A DNA stretch of 64,000 bases, from assembly GCF_000974485.1 (NCBI RefSeq), contig NZ_BBOM01000005.1, positions 478,098 through 542,097 of the forward strand, given 5' to 3'. Origin of the DNA: Streptomyces sp. NBRC 109706 (lineage in GTDB: Bacteria; Actinomycetota; Actinomycetes; Streptomycetales; Streptomycetaceae). Position numbers and translations under genes: made by a program. Positions 41,952 to 50,875 of the stretch are shown here, in pieces. Numbering within the stretch: the stretch's first letter is position 1; every line of letters begins with the position of its first letter. The notes beneath the pieces were generated by a model. It made no database searches. It worked only from the letters and a program-made list of their open reading frames with translations, and was not told where the DNA came from.

Positions 41952-42647
41952 TCAGGGGGTGAGCGGGCCGGCGAGGACAGCGAGGGCGGTCTCGCGGTCG
42001 CCGGCCCAGTGGAGGGCGGGGCTGGTGGTGGGTATGCGGCCCCAGAGCAGCAGCAGAAGCTGCTCCGCCGGCGCCGATATCGTGGCCGCCGGGACGCCCG
42101 CCCCATGGACCCAGCTGGCGCCCGTGTCCGTGGCGGTGAGGCGCAGCGCCTGGCGCGGCGGTCGGGCGCGGCCACGGGCCACCTGCCGGGGGGCCATCGT
42201 GTCGAAGACCTCCGCCACGCCCTCGCCCGCCAGCTCGGGGTCGAGCGGGCGGGCGGCGCCCAGGGCGGATTCGGCGTCCCAGCGGTGCACCAGCGTCTCC
42301 AGGGCGCGGCGTCGTTGCCAGAAGCCGACCGTACGGGGTGGATGGAACGTCCAGGCCTCGGCGGCGGGATCCGTGTCCAGGGCGGTGCGCAGCGTCCGCG
42401 AGGTGTCCTCGAACCAGCGGATCAGCGCCGCCCGTTCGCGGGGCGCCGGCCCGCCGCCGCCGCCGTCGCCGTGCCCCTCCGTCACGGCGGTGGCCGCCCA
42501 GATGTTCTCGCTGCCGAGATGCTCCGCGAGATCGAGCAGCGTCCAGTCGCCGCAGTGCGCGACGGGCGCGGACAGATCGCCGTCGAGGCAGGCGCGGAAG
42601 GCGGTCAACCCGGTGTGCAGATGATGGAGAAGCAGTGCCGATTCCAT
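41952..42647 (-). CDS. maleylpyruvate isomerase-family mycothiol-dependent enzyme
   Basis: 231 residues from ATG 42647. The N-terminal DinB-like four-helix domain has the metal histidines in CGDWTLLDLAEHLG and VHRWDAE. The C-terminal MDMPI domain is also present. Family members use mycothiol for isomerisation or thiol transfer; most Streptomyces copies have no known substrate. It is convergent with the AraC gene and stands alone. Confidence 0.8.
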   Translation of the reverse strand: MESALLLHHLHTGLTAFRACLDGDLSAPVAHCGDWTLLDLAEHLGSENIWAATAVTEGHGDGGGGGPAPRERAALIRWFEDTSRTLRTALDTDPAAEAWTFHPPRTVGFWQRRRALETLVHRWDAESALGAARPLDPELAGEGVAEVFDTMAPRQVARGRARPPRQALRLTATDTGASWVHGAGVPAATISAPAEQLLLLLWGRIPTTSPALHWAGDRETALAVLAGPLTP

Positions 42648-42718
42648 GGGGAGAAGGTAGCGCGCCCCACTGACAATCCGGCCGGACACCGCCCCGACGC
42701 CCCCTCGAAGGCCGGCGG

Positions 42719-43174
42719 CTAACGGTTGGCGGCCGCGGCGGCCAGCCCGCGCCGGGCGGCGTCCACGGTGTCGGCCGGGCAGCTGTTGAAGCAGATGGTC
42801 GCCCGGGGGGCGTGCCGGTGGACGGTGTTGATGACGCGCTCGAACAGCAGCAGGTTCTCCGGGACCACCCGGGCCCCGGCGCAGATCAGCACGCAGTCGA
42901 AGTCGCCGCGCGACAGGGCCTCCCGCACCACGGCCTCCGCCGTCGCGCCGAGGTCGATGACGCAGCGCTCCACGGTCAGCCCGAGCGCCGTCAGTTCGGC
43001 GTCGATCGCCGCGCGCGAGGCGCGCACCCTGGTGGTCCTGAAGTCCGGCAGGGTGCGGAGGTCGACCAGCCTGGAGTCGACGGCGACGACCAGGACGCTG
43101 GGGCGGGTGGTGGACGGGAGTTCCCGCCCGTCGACGTCGCTGTCGAGGATCACGGGTTCACTGTTCGTGGCCAT
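42719..43174 (-). CDS. hypothetical alpha/beta protein
   Basis: 151 residues. Alternating strands and helices are visible: PSVLVVAVDSRLVDL, LGLTVERCVIDLGATAE, FDCVLICAGARV and ATICFNSCPADT, in the pattern of a small Rossmann-like fold with three Cys in the C-terminal half. No family is recognised. The ATG 43174 start and the isolated position between two unrelated minus-strand genes say nothing about its role. Confidence 0.65.
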   Translation of the reverse strand: MATNSEPVILDSDVDGRELPSTTRPSVLVVAVDSRLVDLRTLPDFRTTRVRASRAAIDAELTALGLTVERCVIDLGATAEAVVREALSRGDFDCVLICAGARVVPENLLLFERVINTVHRHAPRATICFNSCPADTVDAARRGLAAAAANR

Positions 43175-43240
43175 GACAGAACGGTATGACCACCGGCATG
43201 TCTCCGGTCAACGGCGCATATCCCGCCATAGGGTCACCGA

Positions 43241-43699
43241 TCAACGCGCCCCGGCCCGACCGCCGCCGAACGGGCTGTCCACGAGATAACGCCAACGGCC
43301 GTCGGCGCCGCGTCGGGCGATATCGGTGGCGGTACCGGCTACCTCGGCGCCCGGCAGCTCCCAGTCCACGACCAGCAGCGCGGTGTCGCCCACCACCGTG
43401 ACCGCGCGCGGGCGCACCGCGATGGGGTAACCCAGGGCGAGGAAACCGGCGTTGGCCGCCGCGATGGCGTCGGCTCCGCGCGCCACCCGCCCCTCGGCGG
43501 TGACAAACGCCGCGTCGGGCACGTATATCTCGGCGAGCGCCGCCGCGTCACCACTGTTGAAACGGGACGCGAAGACCTCGGGGACCCGTTCCGCCTCCCG
43601 CGCCAGGGGCAGGGGCCGGGCCGGCGGCAGGGGTCGGGTCGGCGGCGGACTATCGTGCGGGGACGCCGCGGACGACGATCCGCTCATGGCTGTGTTCAT
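43241..43699 (-). CDS. SnoaL/DUF4440-like NTF2-fold protein
   Basis: 152 residues. After a Pro-rich N-terminal 35 residues the NTF2-like cone is recognised from EVFASRFNSGDAAALAEIYVPDAAF, TAEGRVARGADAI and VVGDTALLVVDW. Such proteins act as small isomerases, hydrolases or binding proteins. The gene is divergent from the HxlR regulator, with 25 bases between the starts, so the pair probably forms a regulator-target unit. Confidence 0.82.
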   Translation of the reverse strand: MNTAMSGSSSAASPHDSPPPTRPLPPARPLPLAREAERVPEVFASRFNSGDAAALAEIYVPDAAFVTAEGRVARGADAIAAANAGFLALGYPIAVRPRAVTVVGDTALLVVDWELPGAEVAGTATDIARRGADGRWRYLVDSPFGGGRAGAR

Positions 43700-43724
43700 G
43701 CCGGCGACCCTAGGAGGCCCCCTC

Positions 43725-44120
43725 GTGACTCACCCAACGGTGCGCCACCGGACACCGGCCCCGGCCCGCCCCGGGCTGCCCGAGGATCCGCGCGCGGAGA
43801 CCTCGCGGCCGCGGCCGGACTGTCCGGTGGAGGTGACCCTGGCGGCGCTGCGCGGGCGGTGGACGACGCTGCTGGTGCGGGAGCTGCTGCGGGCGGAGGC
43901 ACCGCTGGGCTACGGCGAGTTGTCCGCCGCGCTGCCCGAGCTGTCCGACAAGGTCCTCACCGACCGGCTGCGGCAGTTGGCCGCCGCCGGCGTGGTCCGG
44001 CGCGAGCGCCACCCGGGCTGGCCGGCGACCGTCACCTACCGGCTGACCGCGCACGGCCGGGCCCTCGGCCCCGTCCTCCAGGCCCTCTGGGACTGGGGCG
44101 CGGCGCCGCCCACCGCCTAG
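43725..44120 (+). CDS. HxlR-family transcriptional regulator
   Basis: 131 residues from GTG 43725, chosen for the AGGAGG at 43713-43718. The winged helix has CPVEVTLAALRGRWTTLLV (with the redox- or signal-sensing Cys common in HxlR proteins), LPELSDKVLTDRLRQL and VVRRERHPGWPATVTYRLT. It is divergent from the NTF2-fold gene at 43241-43699, its likely target. Confidence 0.9.
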   Translation: MTHPTVRHRTPAPARPGLPEDPRAETSRPRPDCPVEVTLAALRGRWTTLLVRELLRAEAPLGYGELSAALPELSDKVLTDRLRQLAAAGVVRRERHPGWPATVTYRLTAHGRALGPVLQALWDWGAAPPTA

Positions 44121-44186
44121 GCACCGTCCAGCGGCATCCGTCCATGGGCACCCGGGGGATGCCGTCGCCGCCCTATGCTCGGAAGC

Positions 44187-45080
44187 ATGGAACTGGCCAT
44201 GGGTGCGGAGAGCGTCGGAACGTTCCTCAAGAGTCGCCGCGCGCGGGTCACCCCGGCCGCCGCCGGGCTCAGGACCTATGGCACGGCGCGCCGCGTTCCC
44301 GGCCTCCGGCGCGAGGAGCTGGCCCAACTCGCCGGCGTGAGCGCCGGCTACTACACCCGGCTGGAACAGGACCAGGCCGGCACGGCGTCCCGGCAGGTCC
44401 TCGACGCCCTCGCCCGCACGCTGGGGCTCGACGCGACGGAGACCGCGCATCTGCACAATCTGGCCCGTCGACCGGCCGGGCCGCCCCCGGTCCGCCAGCG
44501 GTGCGAACGGCCGCACCCCCGGGTGCTCGCGCTGCTGGCGTCGCTCGACCAGCTGACGCCCGCCGTCGTCCTGGGGCGGCGCGGGGACGTGCTGGCGTGG
44601 AACCGCACCGGGCACGCCCTGGTCGCCGGGCACCTCGACTTCGACGCGCCCCAGGACCCCGAACGCAGGCCGTCCATCCCCCGGATGTTCTTCCTCGACT
44701 CCCACACCCGTGAACTGCACCGGAACTGGGACGAGTTGGCCCGCGTCCACGTGGCGTATCTGCGGTTCACCGCCGGACGCAACCCCACCGACCGCAGGCT
44801 CGCCCGGCTGATCGGCGAACTCGTCATGCACAGCGAGGACTTCGCCAGGCTGTGGGCCGTCGGCGATGTCGCCGACTGCACCGTGGGCACCATGCGGCTG
44901 CGCCATCCGACGGTCGGCCGGGTCGACGTCGACTACCAGGTGTGGCTCCAACCCGACAGCGTCGACCACCGGTTGGAGATCTACACGCCCTATGACGATC
45001 CGTCAGCGGACGCGCTGCGGCTGCTTTCGGGCCAGGTTGCCGACCAACGGGCGGCCGCGGGCGGGGAGTTGGCGGAGTGA
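44187..45080 (+). CDS. MmyB-type XRE transcriptional regulator
   Basis: 297 residues from ATG 44187. The N-terminal HTH_31 (FLKSRRARVTPAAAGL, RVPGLRREELAQLAGVSAGYYTRLEQ) is followed by the MmyB ligand-binding domain (VVLGRRGDVLAWNRTGHAL, LARVHVAYLRFTAG, HPTVGRVDVDYQVWLQP). This class often regulates adjacent dehydrogenases through an unknown, possibly lipid, ligand. Its stop overlaps the start of the DUF2797 gene by GTGA, so the two are co-translated. Confidence 0.9.
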   Translation: MELAMGAESVGTFLKSRRARVTPAAAGLRTYGTARRVPGLRREELAQLAGVSAGYYTRLEQDQAGTASRQVLDALARTLGLDATETAHLHNLARRPAGPPPVRQRCERPHPRVLALLASLDQLTPAVVLGRRGDVLAWNRTGHALVAGHLDFDAPQDPERRPSIPRMFFLDSHTRELHRNWDELARVHVAYLRFTAGRNPTDRRLARLIGELVMHSEDFARLWAVGDVADCTVGTMRLRHPTVGRVDVDYQVWLQPDSVDHRLEIYTPYDDPSADALRLLSGQVADQRAAAGGELAE

Positions 45081-45973
45081 GCGGTTGGCGGACCCTCGGC
45101 GTGGGCTGGCGCGACGGGGCGGCCGGCTGGGAGTGGGCCGGGCCCGGCGGGGTCGCGCGCTCCAGCCCGCTTCCGGTGGGCGCCGAGCTGGCGTTCACCG
45201 TCGGCGCCGATCGCCGCTGTGTCGGCGTCTGGCGCTCGGGGCGACAACTGGCGTGCCCCACCGCCGCGTTGATCGATCCGGCGGCGCGCGGCGCGCGCTG
45301 CGCCTCCTGCCAGACGCTGGACCGAAGCCACTCGGTCGCCACCGACACCGGCCTCGACGATCCGCGCCCGTTCACCGTCTATCTCGCCCATCACGGTTCG
45401 GTGGTCAAGGTCGGCATCACGGCCGTCGAACGGGGCGCATCCCGGCTGTTGGAGCAGGGCGCGCTCGCCTCCACCGTGCTGTCGACCGGCCCCCTGCCGG
45501 CCGCCCGCCGCTGCGAGCATCTGCTGGGCGCGGCCCTCGGCCTGCCCGACCGGGTCACCGCCGCCCGGAAGAGAGCCGCCAGGCTCCGCCCCGCCCCGGC
45601 GGACGAACGGGCCGCCGCCCTGCTCGCCACCACCGAACGGGCCCACCGGCTGCCCGGCTGGCCGGACGGGCAGGCCCGCCGCGAACCGGCCGTCGTCGAC
45701 CACACCGCCGCCTATCCGCTGCCGGCGGACGGGCTCCGCCCCGCCTCGGCCGTGGCACCGCTCGCGCCAGGACACGTGCTGACGGGAACGGTGCGCTGCC
45801 GGATCGGCGGGGACGTCTATCTCGCCGCGCCCGGCGGGCGGTTGGTGCTGCTGGACACCCGGCTGCTCGCCGGCTGGGCCCTGGCCCCGGCCCCGCCGGA
45901 CGCCGGGTTCAGCGCCCCGCTGGCACCGGTGGAGCACCGGGAGCAACCGGAGGACCAGGCCGCGCTGTTCTGA
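45077..45973 (+). CDS. DUF2797 protein
   Basis: 298 residues from GTG 45077. It has four Cys that could bind zinc (CVGVW...ACPT, CASC), then YLAHHGSVVKVGITAVERG and RLLEQGA, a GIY-YIG-like core: in DUF2797 the YLA..G..VKVGIT motif resembles the nuclease fold start. Its role is unknown. Translationally coupled to the MmyB-type regulator upstream, which is unusual enough to suggest functional linkage. Confidence 0.8.
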   Translation: MSGWRTLGVGWRDGAAGWEWAGPGGVARSSPLPVGAELAFTVGADRRCVGVWRSGRQLACPTAALIDPAARGARCASCQTLDRSHSVATDTGLDDPRPFTVYLAHHGSVVKVGITAVERGASRLLEQGALASTVLSTGPLPAARRCEHLLGAALGLPDRVTAARKRAARLRPAPADERAAALLATTERAHRLPGWPDGQARREPAVVDHTAAYPLPADGLRPASAVAPLAPGHVLTGTVRCRIGGDVYLAAPGGRLVLLDTRLLAGWALAPAPPDAGFSAPLAPVEHREQPEDQAALF

Positions 45974-45999
45974 GCGCGGCGGCCCGGTGTCCGCACCGG

Positions 46000-46326
46000 C
46001 TACTCCTCGCCCAGCTCCTTGCGGAGCCGGTCCTTGTTCATCTGGGATCTGCCGGGCAGCTTCCGGCGCTGCGCCTCCGCGTAGAGCTGGTCGTAGGTCG
46101 GGCCCCTGGCGCCCCGGTGGGAGCGTTCGCCGCCGCGCTTCGACGGCGACATGTCGCGCGTCGAGATCCGGCTGGCGGTGCGGCTCTCGCCGGTCCTGGC
46201 GCGCACCTTGTTGACCGTGCGGGCGGCGATCTCCTTCGCCCGACGTTCGCTCTCGCCACGTTCTCTGGCGCTCTTCCTGATGTCCTCGTACTGCCGTTCC
46301 CGCTTGGGAGAGGAACCGCTGGGCAT
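46000..46326 (-). CDS. small basic 'plasmid stabilization'-type protein
   Basis: 108 residues from ATG 46326 (GGAGGCGATCAGC upstream). Lys/Arg/Glu-rich and helical: SSPKRERQYEDIRKSARERG, EIAARTVNKVRARTGES, and an end RSQMNKDRLRKELGEE resembling a Rho-N/SAP-like helix pair. Proteins of this type are widely annotated as plasmid stabilization proteins, without experimental support. Probably nucleic-acid binding. Confidence 0.7.
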   Translation of the reverse strand: MPSGSSPKRERQYEDIRKSARERGESERRAKEIAARTVNKVRARTGESRTASRISTRDMSPSKRGGERSHRGARGPTYDQLYAEAQRRKLPGRSQMNKDRLRKELGEE

Positions 46327-46399
46327 GCTGATCGCCTCCTCCTCGATGCCGCCGCGCCACGAAGCCGCCGCGCGCTGCGAAGCCGCCACGGACGAACGT

Positions 46400-46741
46400 T
46401 CAGGGGCCGTCCCGGAAGCCGCTCCCCGGCTGCTGCGGGGTGCCGTGCGGCGGGGCGTGGGACGGCGGCGCCGAGGTGGCCGGCGTCACCGGCGGACCGG
46501 ATCGCGCGCCGGCCGGCGCATCGCTGTGCGGCGGCTGGCCGCCGGCCGTCGGCTCCGCCCCGTCGTCCAACCGCCGCAACCGTCCCACCAGCAGGTTCTT
46601 CACCGCAGGGCGGTCCGCATGGTCACGTTCATGATCCAGCAGCGTCCGCAGCTCCGGCGCGTCCAGGGCGCGGACACGGTGCTGCAGGGTGCCGATCGCC
46701 TGCTGGTCCCAGTCCGCTATCGGTAGTTCCTCGCGGCCCAT
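46400..46741 (-). CDS. conserved Streptomyces hypothetical protein
   Basis: 113 residues from ATG 46741 with GAGGAGGAG upstream. A short conserved N-terminal part (ELPIADWDQQAIGTLQHRV, LDAPELRTLLDHERDHADR, VKNLLVGRLRRLDDGAEP) looks like a helical hairpin. The rest is Pro/Gly/Ala-rich (TPATSAPPSHAPPHGTPQQP). I recall similar proteins in many Streptomyces genomes, none with a known role. Confidence 0.65.
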   Translation of the reverse strand: MGREELPIADWDQQAIGTLQHRVRALDAPELRTLLDHERDHADRPAVKNLLVGRLRRLDDGAEPTAGGQPPHSDAPAGARSGPPVTPATSAPPSHAPPHGTPQQPGSGFRDGP

Positions 46742-46876
46742 CTGCTCCTCCTCACTGCGTGTGCTGCACGGTTTGCGGCTGCACGCCCCCGAGTGACCGC
46801 TCGCCCCGATCCCAAACGGGCCGGCGGCCCTCGCCTCCGGCGGGGCGGCTAACCTCCCGCCCATGGGTGAGAGCGC

Positions 46877-47494
46877 GTGAGTGAGAGCGGGGCCGCCGCG
46901 CGGCGGCTGGTGTTGGCGTCCCAGTCCCCGGCCAGGCTCGGGCTGCTGCGGCAGGCCGGGTTGGCGCCCGAGGTGATCGTCAGCGGGGTGGACGAGGAGG
47001 CGCTGATCGCCGACTCCCCCGAGGAGTTGGCCGGGCTGCTGGCCGAGGCCAAGGCCCTGGCGGTCGCCGAACGGCCGGCCGCGGCCGGCGCGTTGGTGCT
47101 GGGCTGCGACTCCGTGCTGGAGCTGGACGGCGCCGCGCTCGGCAAGCCGGCGGACGCCGAGGAGGCCACCACCCGCTGGAAGGCGATGCGCGGCCGGGAC
47201 GGCGTGCTGCGCACCGGCCACTGCCTGGTCGACACGGTCGACGGACGCCGCCGAACGGCCGTCGCGTCAACCACCGTCCACTTCGGTGACCCCTCGGACG
47301 CCGAGATCGCCGCCTATGTCGCCAGCGGCGAACCGCTCCATGTCGCCGGCGCCTTCACCCTGGACGGGCGGTCCGCCCCGTTCGTCGACGGCGTCACCGG
47401 CGACCCGGGGACCGTCATCGGCCTCTCCCTGCCGCTGCTGCGGAAGCTGCTCGCCGGGGTCGGGGTCGCCATCACCGACCTGTGGGCACCTTGA
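46877..47494 (+). CDS. maf: Maf-family nucleoside triphosphate pyrophosphatase
   Basis: 205 residues from GTG 46877. It hydrolyses non-canonical or modified NTPs to the monophosphate. Motifs: [19 protein letters not shown] at the start, [18 protein letters not shown], and [19 protein letters not shown] near the end. It lies between a conserved hypothetical gene and the carboxylase alpha subunit gene, as in the S. coelicolor block from memory. The convergent membrane gene appears to run 228 bases into it on the opposite strand. Confidence 0.92.
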   Translation: MSESGAAARRLVLASQSPARLGLLRQAGLAPEVIVSGVDEEALIADSPEELAGLLAEAKALAVAERPAAAGALVLGCDSVLELDGAALGKPADAEEATTRWKAMRGRDGVLRTGHCLVDTVDGRRRTAVASTTVHFGDPSDAEIAAYVASGEPLHVAGAFTLDGRSAPFVDGVTGDPGTVIGLSLPLLRKLLAGVGVAITDLWAP

Positions 47495-47905
47495 CCCGGC
47501 ACCCCGTCCCTCGGCAGGGTGGAGTACCAGGCAGAGCACCAACAGGCCGAAGACCACCATCACCAGGGCGAAGGCCCACCAGCCGACCAACCCGACCGAG
47601 AGTGCGCCCAGGGCCAGTTGGAGCGCGGCGGCGACGCCGAGCAGTGCCCGACCGAACCGGCCGGGCGCCACGTTCCGCACCGCCAGCCACGTCAACAACC
47701 CACCCACCCAGCCCAGAAACCCGGCCAACGCCGCGCCCGCCGCCCAGGCGGCCACGCTGAGGGTGGTGGCCGACACTCCGGCGACCGACATCCGCTGACG
47801 GTCGACCGTCATTCCGAGAATCCAGAGCAGCAGCCCGAGGGCCGCCGCCCAACCGATGACCACTGCGGCGGTGACCGCCGTCACGCTTCGTCCGCCCCGG
47901 TTCAC
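47267..47905 (-). CDS. small integral membrane protein with an antisense extension
   Basis: 212 residues from GTG 47905. The first 130 residues are a typical four-helix membrane protein ([54 protein letters not shown]). After about residue 135 the frame has no stop and continues antisense to maf, ending at 47267 with hydrophilic shadow-like sequence. A lost stop or frameshift near 47500 is likely, or the tail is genuine. Function unknown; I recall a small membrane protein gene at this position in S. coelicolor. Confidence 0.6.
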   Translation of the reverse strand: MNRGGRSVTAVTAAVVIGWAAALGLLLWILGMTVDRQRMSVAGVSATTLSVAAWAAGAALAGFLGWVGGLLTWLAVRNVAPGRFGRALLGVAAALQLALGALSVGLVGWWAFALVMVVFGLLVLCLVLHPAEGRGAGSRCPQVGDGDPDPGEQLPQQRQGEADDGPRVAGDAVDERGGPPVQGEGAGDMERFAAGDIGGDLGVRGVTEVDGG

Positions 47906-48212
47906 GCCTCGCACGCTACTGCCGGGTAACGGGTCGGACAAGGCTTCTCGCGGCCGCAAAGAATTTCATGAACCATTGTGCGATTCCCACAACAACAGCC
48001 CCTGCGAGCCCCTGACCTCGCTGACCTGCCCCCCTCTCGGGCGCGGGTCAAGTGATCACCGTCAACAGGGCGCGTACCTTGGTATCGCAAGGCTGCAAGC
48101 GCCCAAGGGCGCTGCCTCCCACCCAAGGTGTGGGCGAGGTCACCCCTGTGGGCGACTCGTTGCGAGGTGTCGCCAGTACCTAAAATCGCTTTGTTCCAAG
48201 GAGGGAGCCATC

Positions 48213-49988
48213 GTGCGTAAGGTGCTCATCGCCAACCGCGGCGAAATCGCCGTGCGGGTAGCCCGGGCCTGCCGGGACGCCGGCATCGCCAGCGTGGCCG
48301 TCTACGCCGAGCCGGACCGGGACGCCCTGCATGTGCGGGCCACCGACGAGGCGTTCGCCCTGGGCGGCGACACACCGGCCAGCAGCTATCTGGACTTCGA
48401 CAAGGTGCTCAACGCCGCGGCCGTCGCGGGGGCGGACGCGGTGCACCCGGGCTATGGATTCCTGTCCGAGAACGCCGACTTCGCGCAGGCCGTGCTGGAC
48501 GCCGGCCTGATCTGGATCGGCCCGTCGCCCGACGCCATCCGCTCGCTCGGCGACAAGGTGGCCGCCCGGCACATCGCGCAACGCGCCGGCGCGCCCCTGG
48601 TCGCCGGCACCAAGGACCCGGTCGGCGGCTCCGACGAGGTCGTCGCCTTCGCCCGCGAGCACGGGCTTCCGGTGGCCATCAAGGCGGCCTTCGGCGGCGG
48701 CGGTCGGGGCCTGAAGGTCGCCCGCACGCTGGAGGAGATCCCCGAGCTGTTCGACTCGGCGGTCCGCGAGGCGACCGCCGCCTTCGGCCGCGGCGAATGC
48801 TTTGTCGAGCGCTATCTCGACCGCCCGCGCCATGTCGAGACGCAGTGCCTCGCCGACACCCACGGCAATGTCGTGGTGGTCTCCACCCGCGACTGCTCCC
48901 TCCAGCGGCGCCACCAGAAGCTGGTGGAGGAGGCCCCCGCGCCCTATCTGACGGACGCTCAGAACGCCGAACTCTACGCGGCGTCCAAGGCGATCCTCCG
49001 CGAGGCCGGCTATGTCGGCGCCGGCACCTGCGAGTTCCTGGTCGGCCAGGACGGCACCATCTCCTTCCTTGAGGTCAACACCCGTCTCCAGGTGGAACAT
49101 CCGGTGACGGAGGAGGTCACCGGCATCGACCTGGTGCGCGAGCAGCTGCGCATCGCCGAGGGCGAGGCCCTGGGCTACGACGACCCGCCGCTGCGCGGCC
49201 ACTCCTTCGAGTTCCGGATCAACGGCGAGGACCCGGGCCGCAATTTCCTGCCCGCGCCCGGCACGGTCACCACGTTCGCGCCGCCGCTCGGCCCGGGCGT
49301 GCGGGTGGACACCGGCGTCGAGTCGGGCTCGGTCATCGGCCCGGCGTGGGACTCCATGCTCGCCAAGCTCATCGTCACCGGCGCGGACCGGCGGCAGGCC
49401 CTCCAGCGGGCGTCGCGCGCGCTGGCCGAGTTCCAGGTCGAGGGGATGGCCACCGTGCTGCCCTTCCACCGCGACGTGGTCACCGACCCGGCGTTCGCCC
49501 CCGAGGTGAACGGCCGCGTGGGGGAGCCGTTCGCCGTCCACACCCGGTGGATCGAGACCGAGTACAACAACGCCCTGCCCGCCTTCGACTCGGTGCCGAG
49601 CGAGGCCGAGGAGAGCGGGATCAGGGAGACGGTCGTCGTCGAGGTCGCCGGCAAGCGGCTGGAGGTCTCGCTGCCCGCCACGCTGGCGATGCCGCTGGCC
49701 CGTGCGGCCGTCGCCGGCGGCGCGCGGCCGGCGCGCCGCAAGGCCGGCAAGCGGGCGGCGGCCGCGCCGACCGGCGACGCACTGCCGTCGCCGATGCAGG
49801 GCACGGTGGTCAAGGTCGCGGTGGAGGAGGGGCAGCACGTCGAGGAGGGCGAGCTGGTCATCGTCCTTGAGGCGATGAAGATGGAACAGCCGATCAACGC
49901 CCACCGCGCCGGCACCGTCGGCGCCCTCAAGGCCGAAGTCGGCGCCTCCCTCTCGGCGGGCGCGGTCATCTGCGAGATCAAGGACTGA
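48213..49988 (+). CDS. accA2: acyl-CoA carboxylase alpha subunit (biotin carboxylase plus BCCP)
   Basis: 591 residues from GTG 48213, preceded by AAGGAGGGAGCC. It uses ATP and bicarbonate to carboxylate its own biotin, then serves beta subunits such as PccB. Biotin carboxylase domain: [36 protein letters not shown]-grasp Gly-rich [32 protein letters not shown]. The C-terminal carrier domain has the biotinylation site EAMKM (Lys about residue 557), the substrate of BirA. The Ala/Lys-rich linker near residue 510 is typical of AccA2-type proteins. Confidence 0.95.
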   Translation: MRKVLIANRGEIAVRVARACRDAGIASVAVYAEPDRDALHVRATDEAFALGGDTPASSYLDFDKVLNAAAVAGADAVHPGYGFLSENADFAQAVLDAGLIWIGPSPDAIRSLGDKVAARHIAQRAGAPLVAGTKDPVGGSDEVVAFAREHGLPVAIKAAFGGGGRGLKVARTLEEIPELFDSAVREATAAFGRGECFVERYLDRPRHVETQCLADTHGNVVVVSTRDCSLQRRHQKLVEEAPAPYLTDAQNAELYAASKAILREAGYVGAGTCEFLVGQDGTISFLEVNTRLQVEHPVTEEVTGIDLVREQLRIAEGEALGYDDPPLRGHSFEFRINGEDPGRNFLPAPGTVTTFAPPLGPGVRVDTGVESGSVIGPAWDSMLAKLIVTGADRRQALQRASRALAEFQVEGMATVLPFHRDVVTDPAFAPEVNGRVGEPFAVHTRWIETEYNNALPAFDSVPSEAEESGIRETVVVEVAGKRLEVSLPATLAMPLARAAVAGGARPARRKAGKRAAAAPTGDALPSPMQGTVVKVAVEEGQHVEEGELVIVLEAMKMEQPINAHRAGTVGALKAEVGASLSAGAVICEIKD

Positions 49989-50039
49989 TCTCCGGCGGAG
50001 CGCTGGCCGCGCCGGCCAGCCCCACCACCACCCCGCCGG

Positions 50040-50770
50040 CCGGCGGCGAGTTCGGACGTGGTCCGACGAAGGCCCCGTAAGACCAGCCGGCCGGCGGCGG
50101 GTTGGGGCATGACCCAACGGACATCCCGGCACGTCCCGATCGGCGGGGACCCGCACGAACAACCTGGCCACCGGGCGCGTTCCGTCATGGCCCAACGAAC
50201 CGCCCGGCGCGGCCCGATCGGCGGGGGCCCGTCCGCCAGGACGGTACCGCCCCGGGCCCGGCCAGCAGCCGGTTCGGACGCGGCCCGACGGAAGCTCGTA
50301 AGAACAGCCGGCCGACGGCGGGCTACGGCGTGACCCAACAAACGGCCCGGCACGGCCTGACCGGCGGGAGCCCGCACAAACAACCGGCCGGCGCGAGCCC
50401 CGGCCACCGGGCGCGTTCCGTCATAGCCCAACGAACCGCCCGGCACGGCCCGATCGGCGGGGACCCGTCCGCCAGGACGGTACCGCCCCGGGCCCGGCCA
50501 GCAGCCGGTTCGGACGCGGCCCGACGGAAGCTCGTAAGAACAGCCGGCCGACGGCGGGCTACGGCGTGACCCAACAAACGGCCCGGCACGGCCTGACCGG
50601 CGGGAGCCCGCACGAACAACCCGGCCACCGGGCGCGTTCCGTCATGGCCCAACCAACGGCCCGGCGCGGCCTGATCGGCGGGGGCCCGTCCGCCAGGACG
50701 GTACCGCCCCGGGCCCGGCCACCGGCCGGTTCGGACGTGGTCCGCCCGGCACCGTCCGTACGCACAACCG
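50040..50770. repeat. long tandem array, unit about 221-236 bp, roughly three and a half copies
   Basis: GGTACCGCCCCGGGCCCGGCC recurs at 50243, 50479 and 50700, giving periods of 236 and 221 bp; a diverged first unit starts near 50040. Each unit also contains AAGCTCGTAAGAACAGCCGG or a variant, GTGACCCAACAAACGGCCCG, and GGGCGCGTTCCGTCAT. Units two and three are nearly identical. Long frames on both strands are by-products. No gene is supported between 49989 and 50875. Confidence 0.85.
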
Positions 50771-50875
50771 GCCGCCGGCAGGCACCGCGGCGTTGGCACT
50801 TCCCCGCCCTCGCCTCGGCCTGCCGGGCCGGGGCGAGGGCGGGCGGCCACGGCCGCGCGGCCGTGGAGCTACCCG

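Noticed and set aside
48180..50195. 671-codon minus-strand open frame
   Set aside because: Antisense to the carboxylase alpha subunit gene, starting in the tandem array.
50102..50569. Proteins encoded in the tandem array (several frames on both strands)
   Set aside because: The frames follow the repeat period and show repeated Arg/Gly/Pro peptides without start signals.
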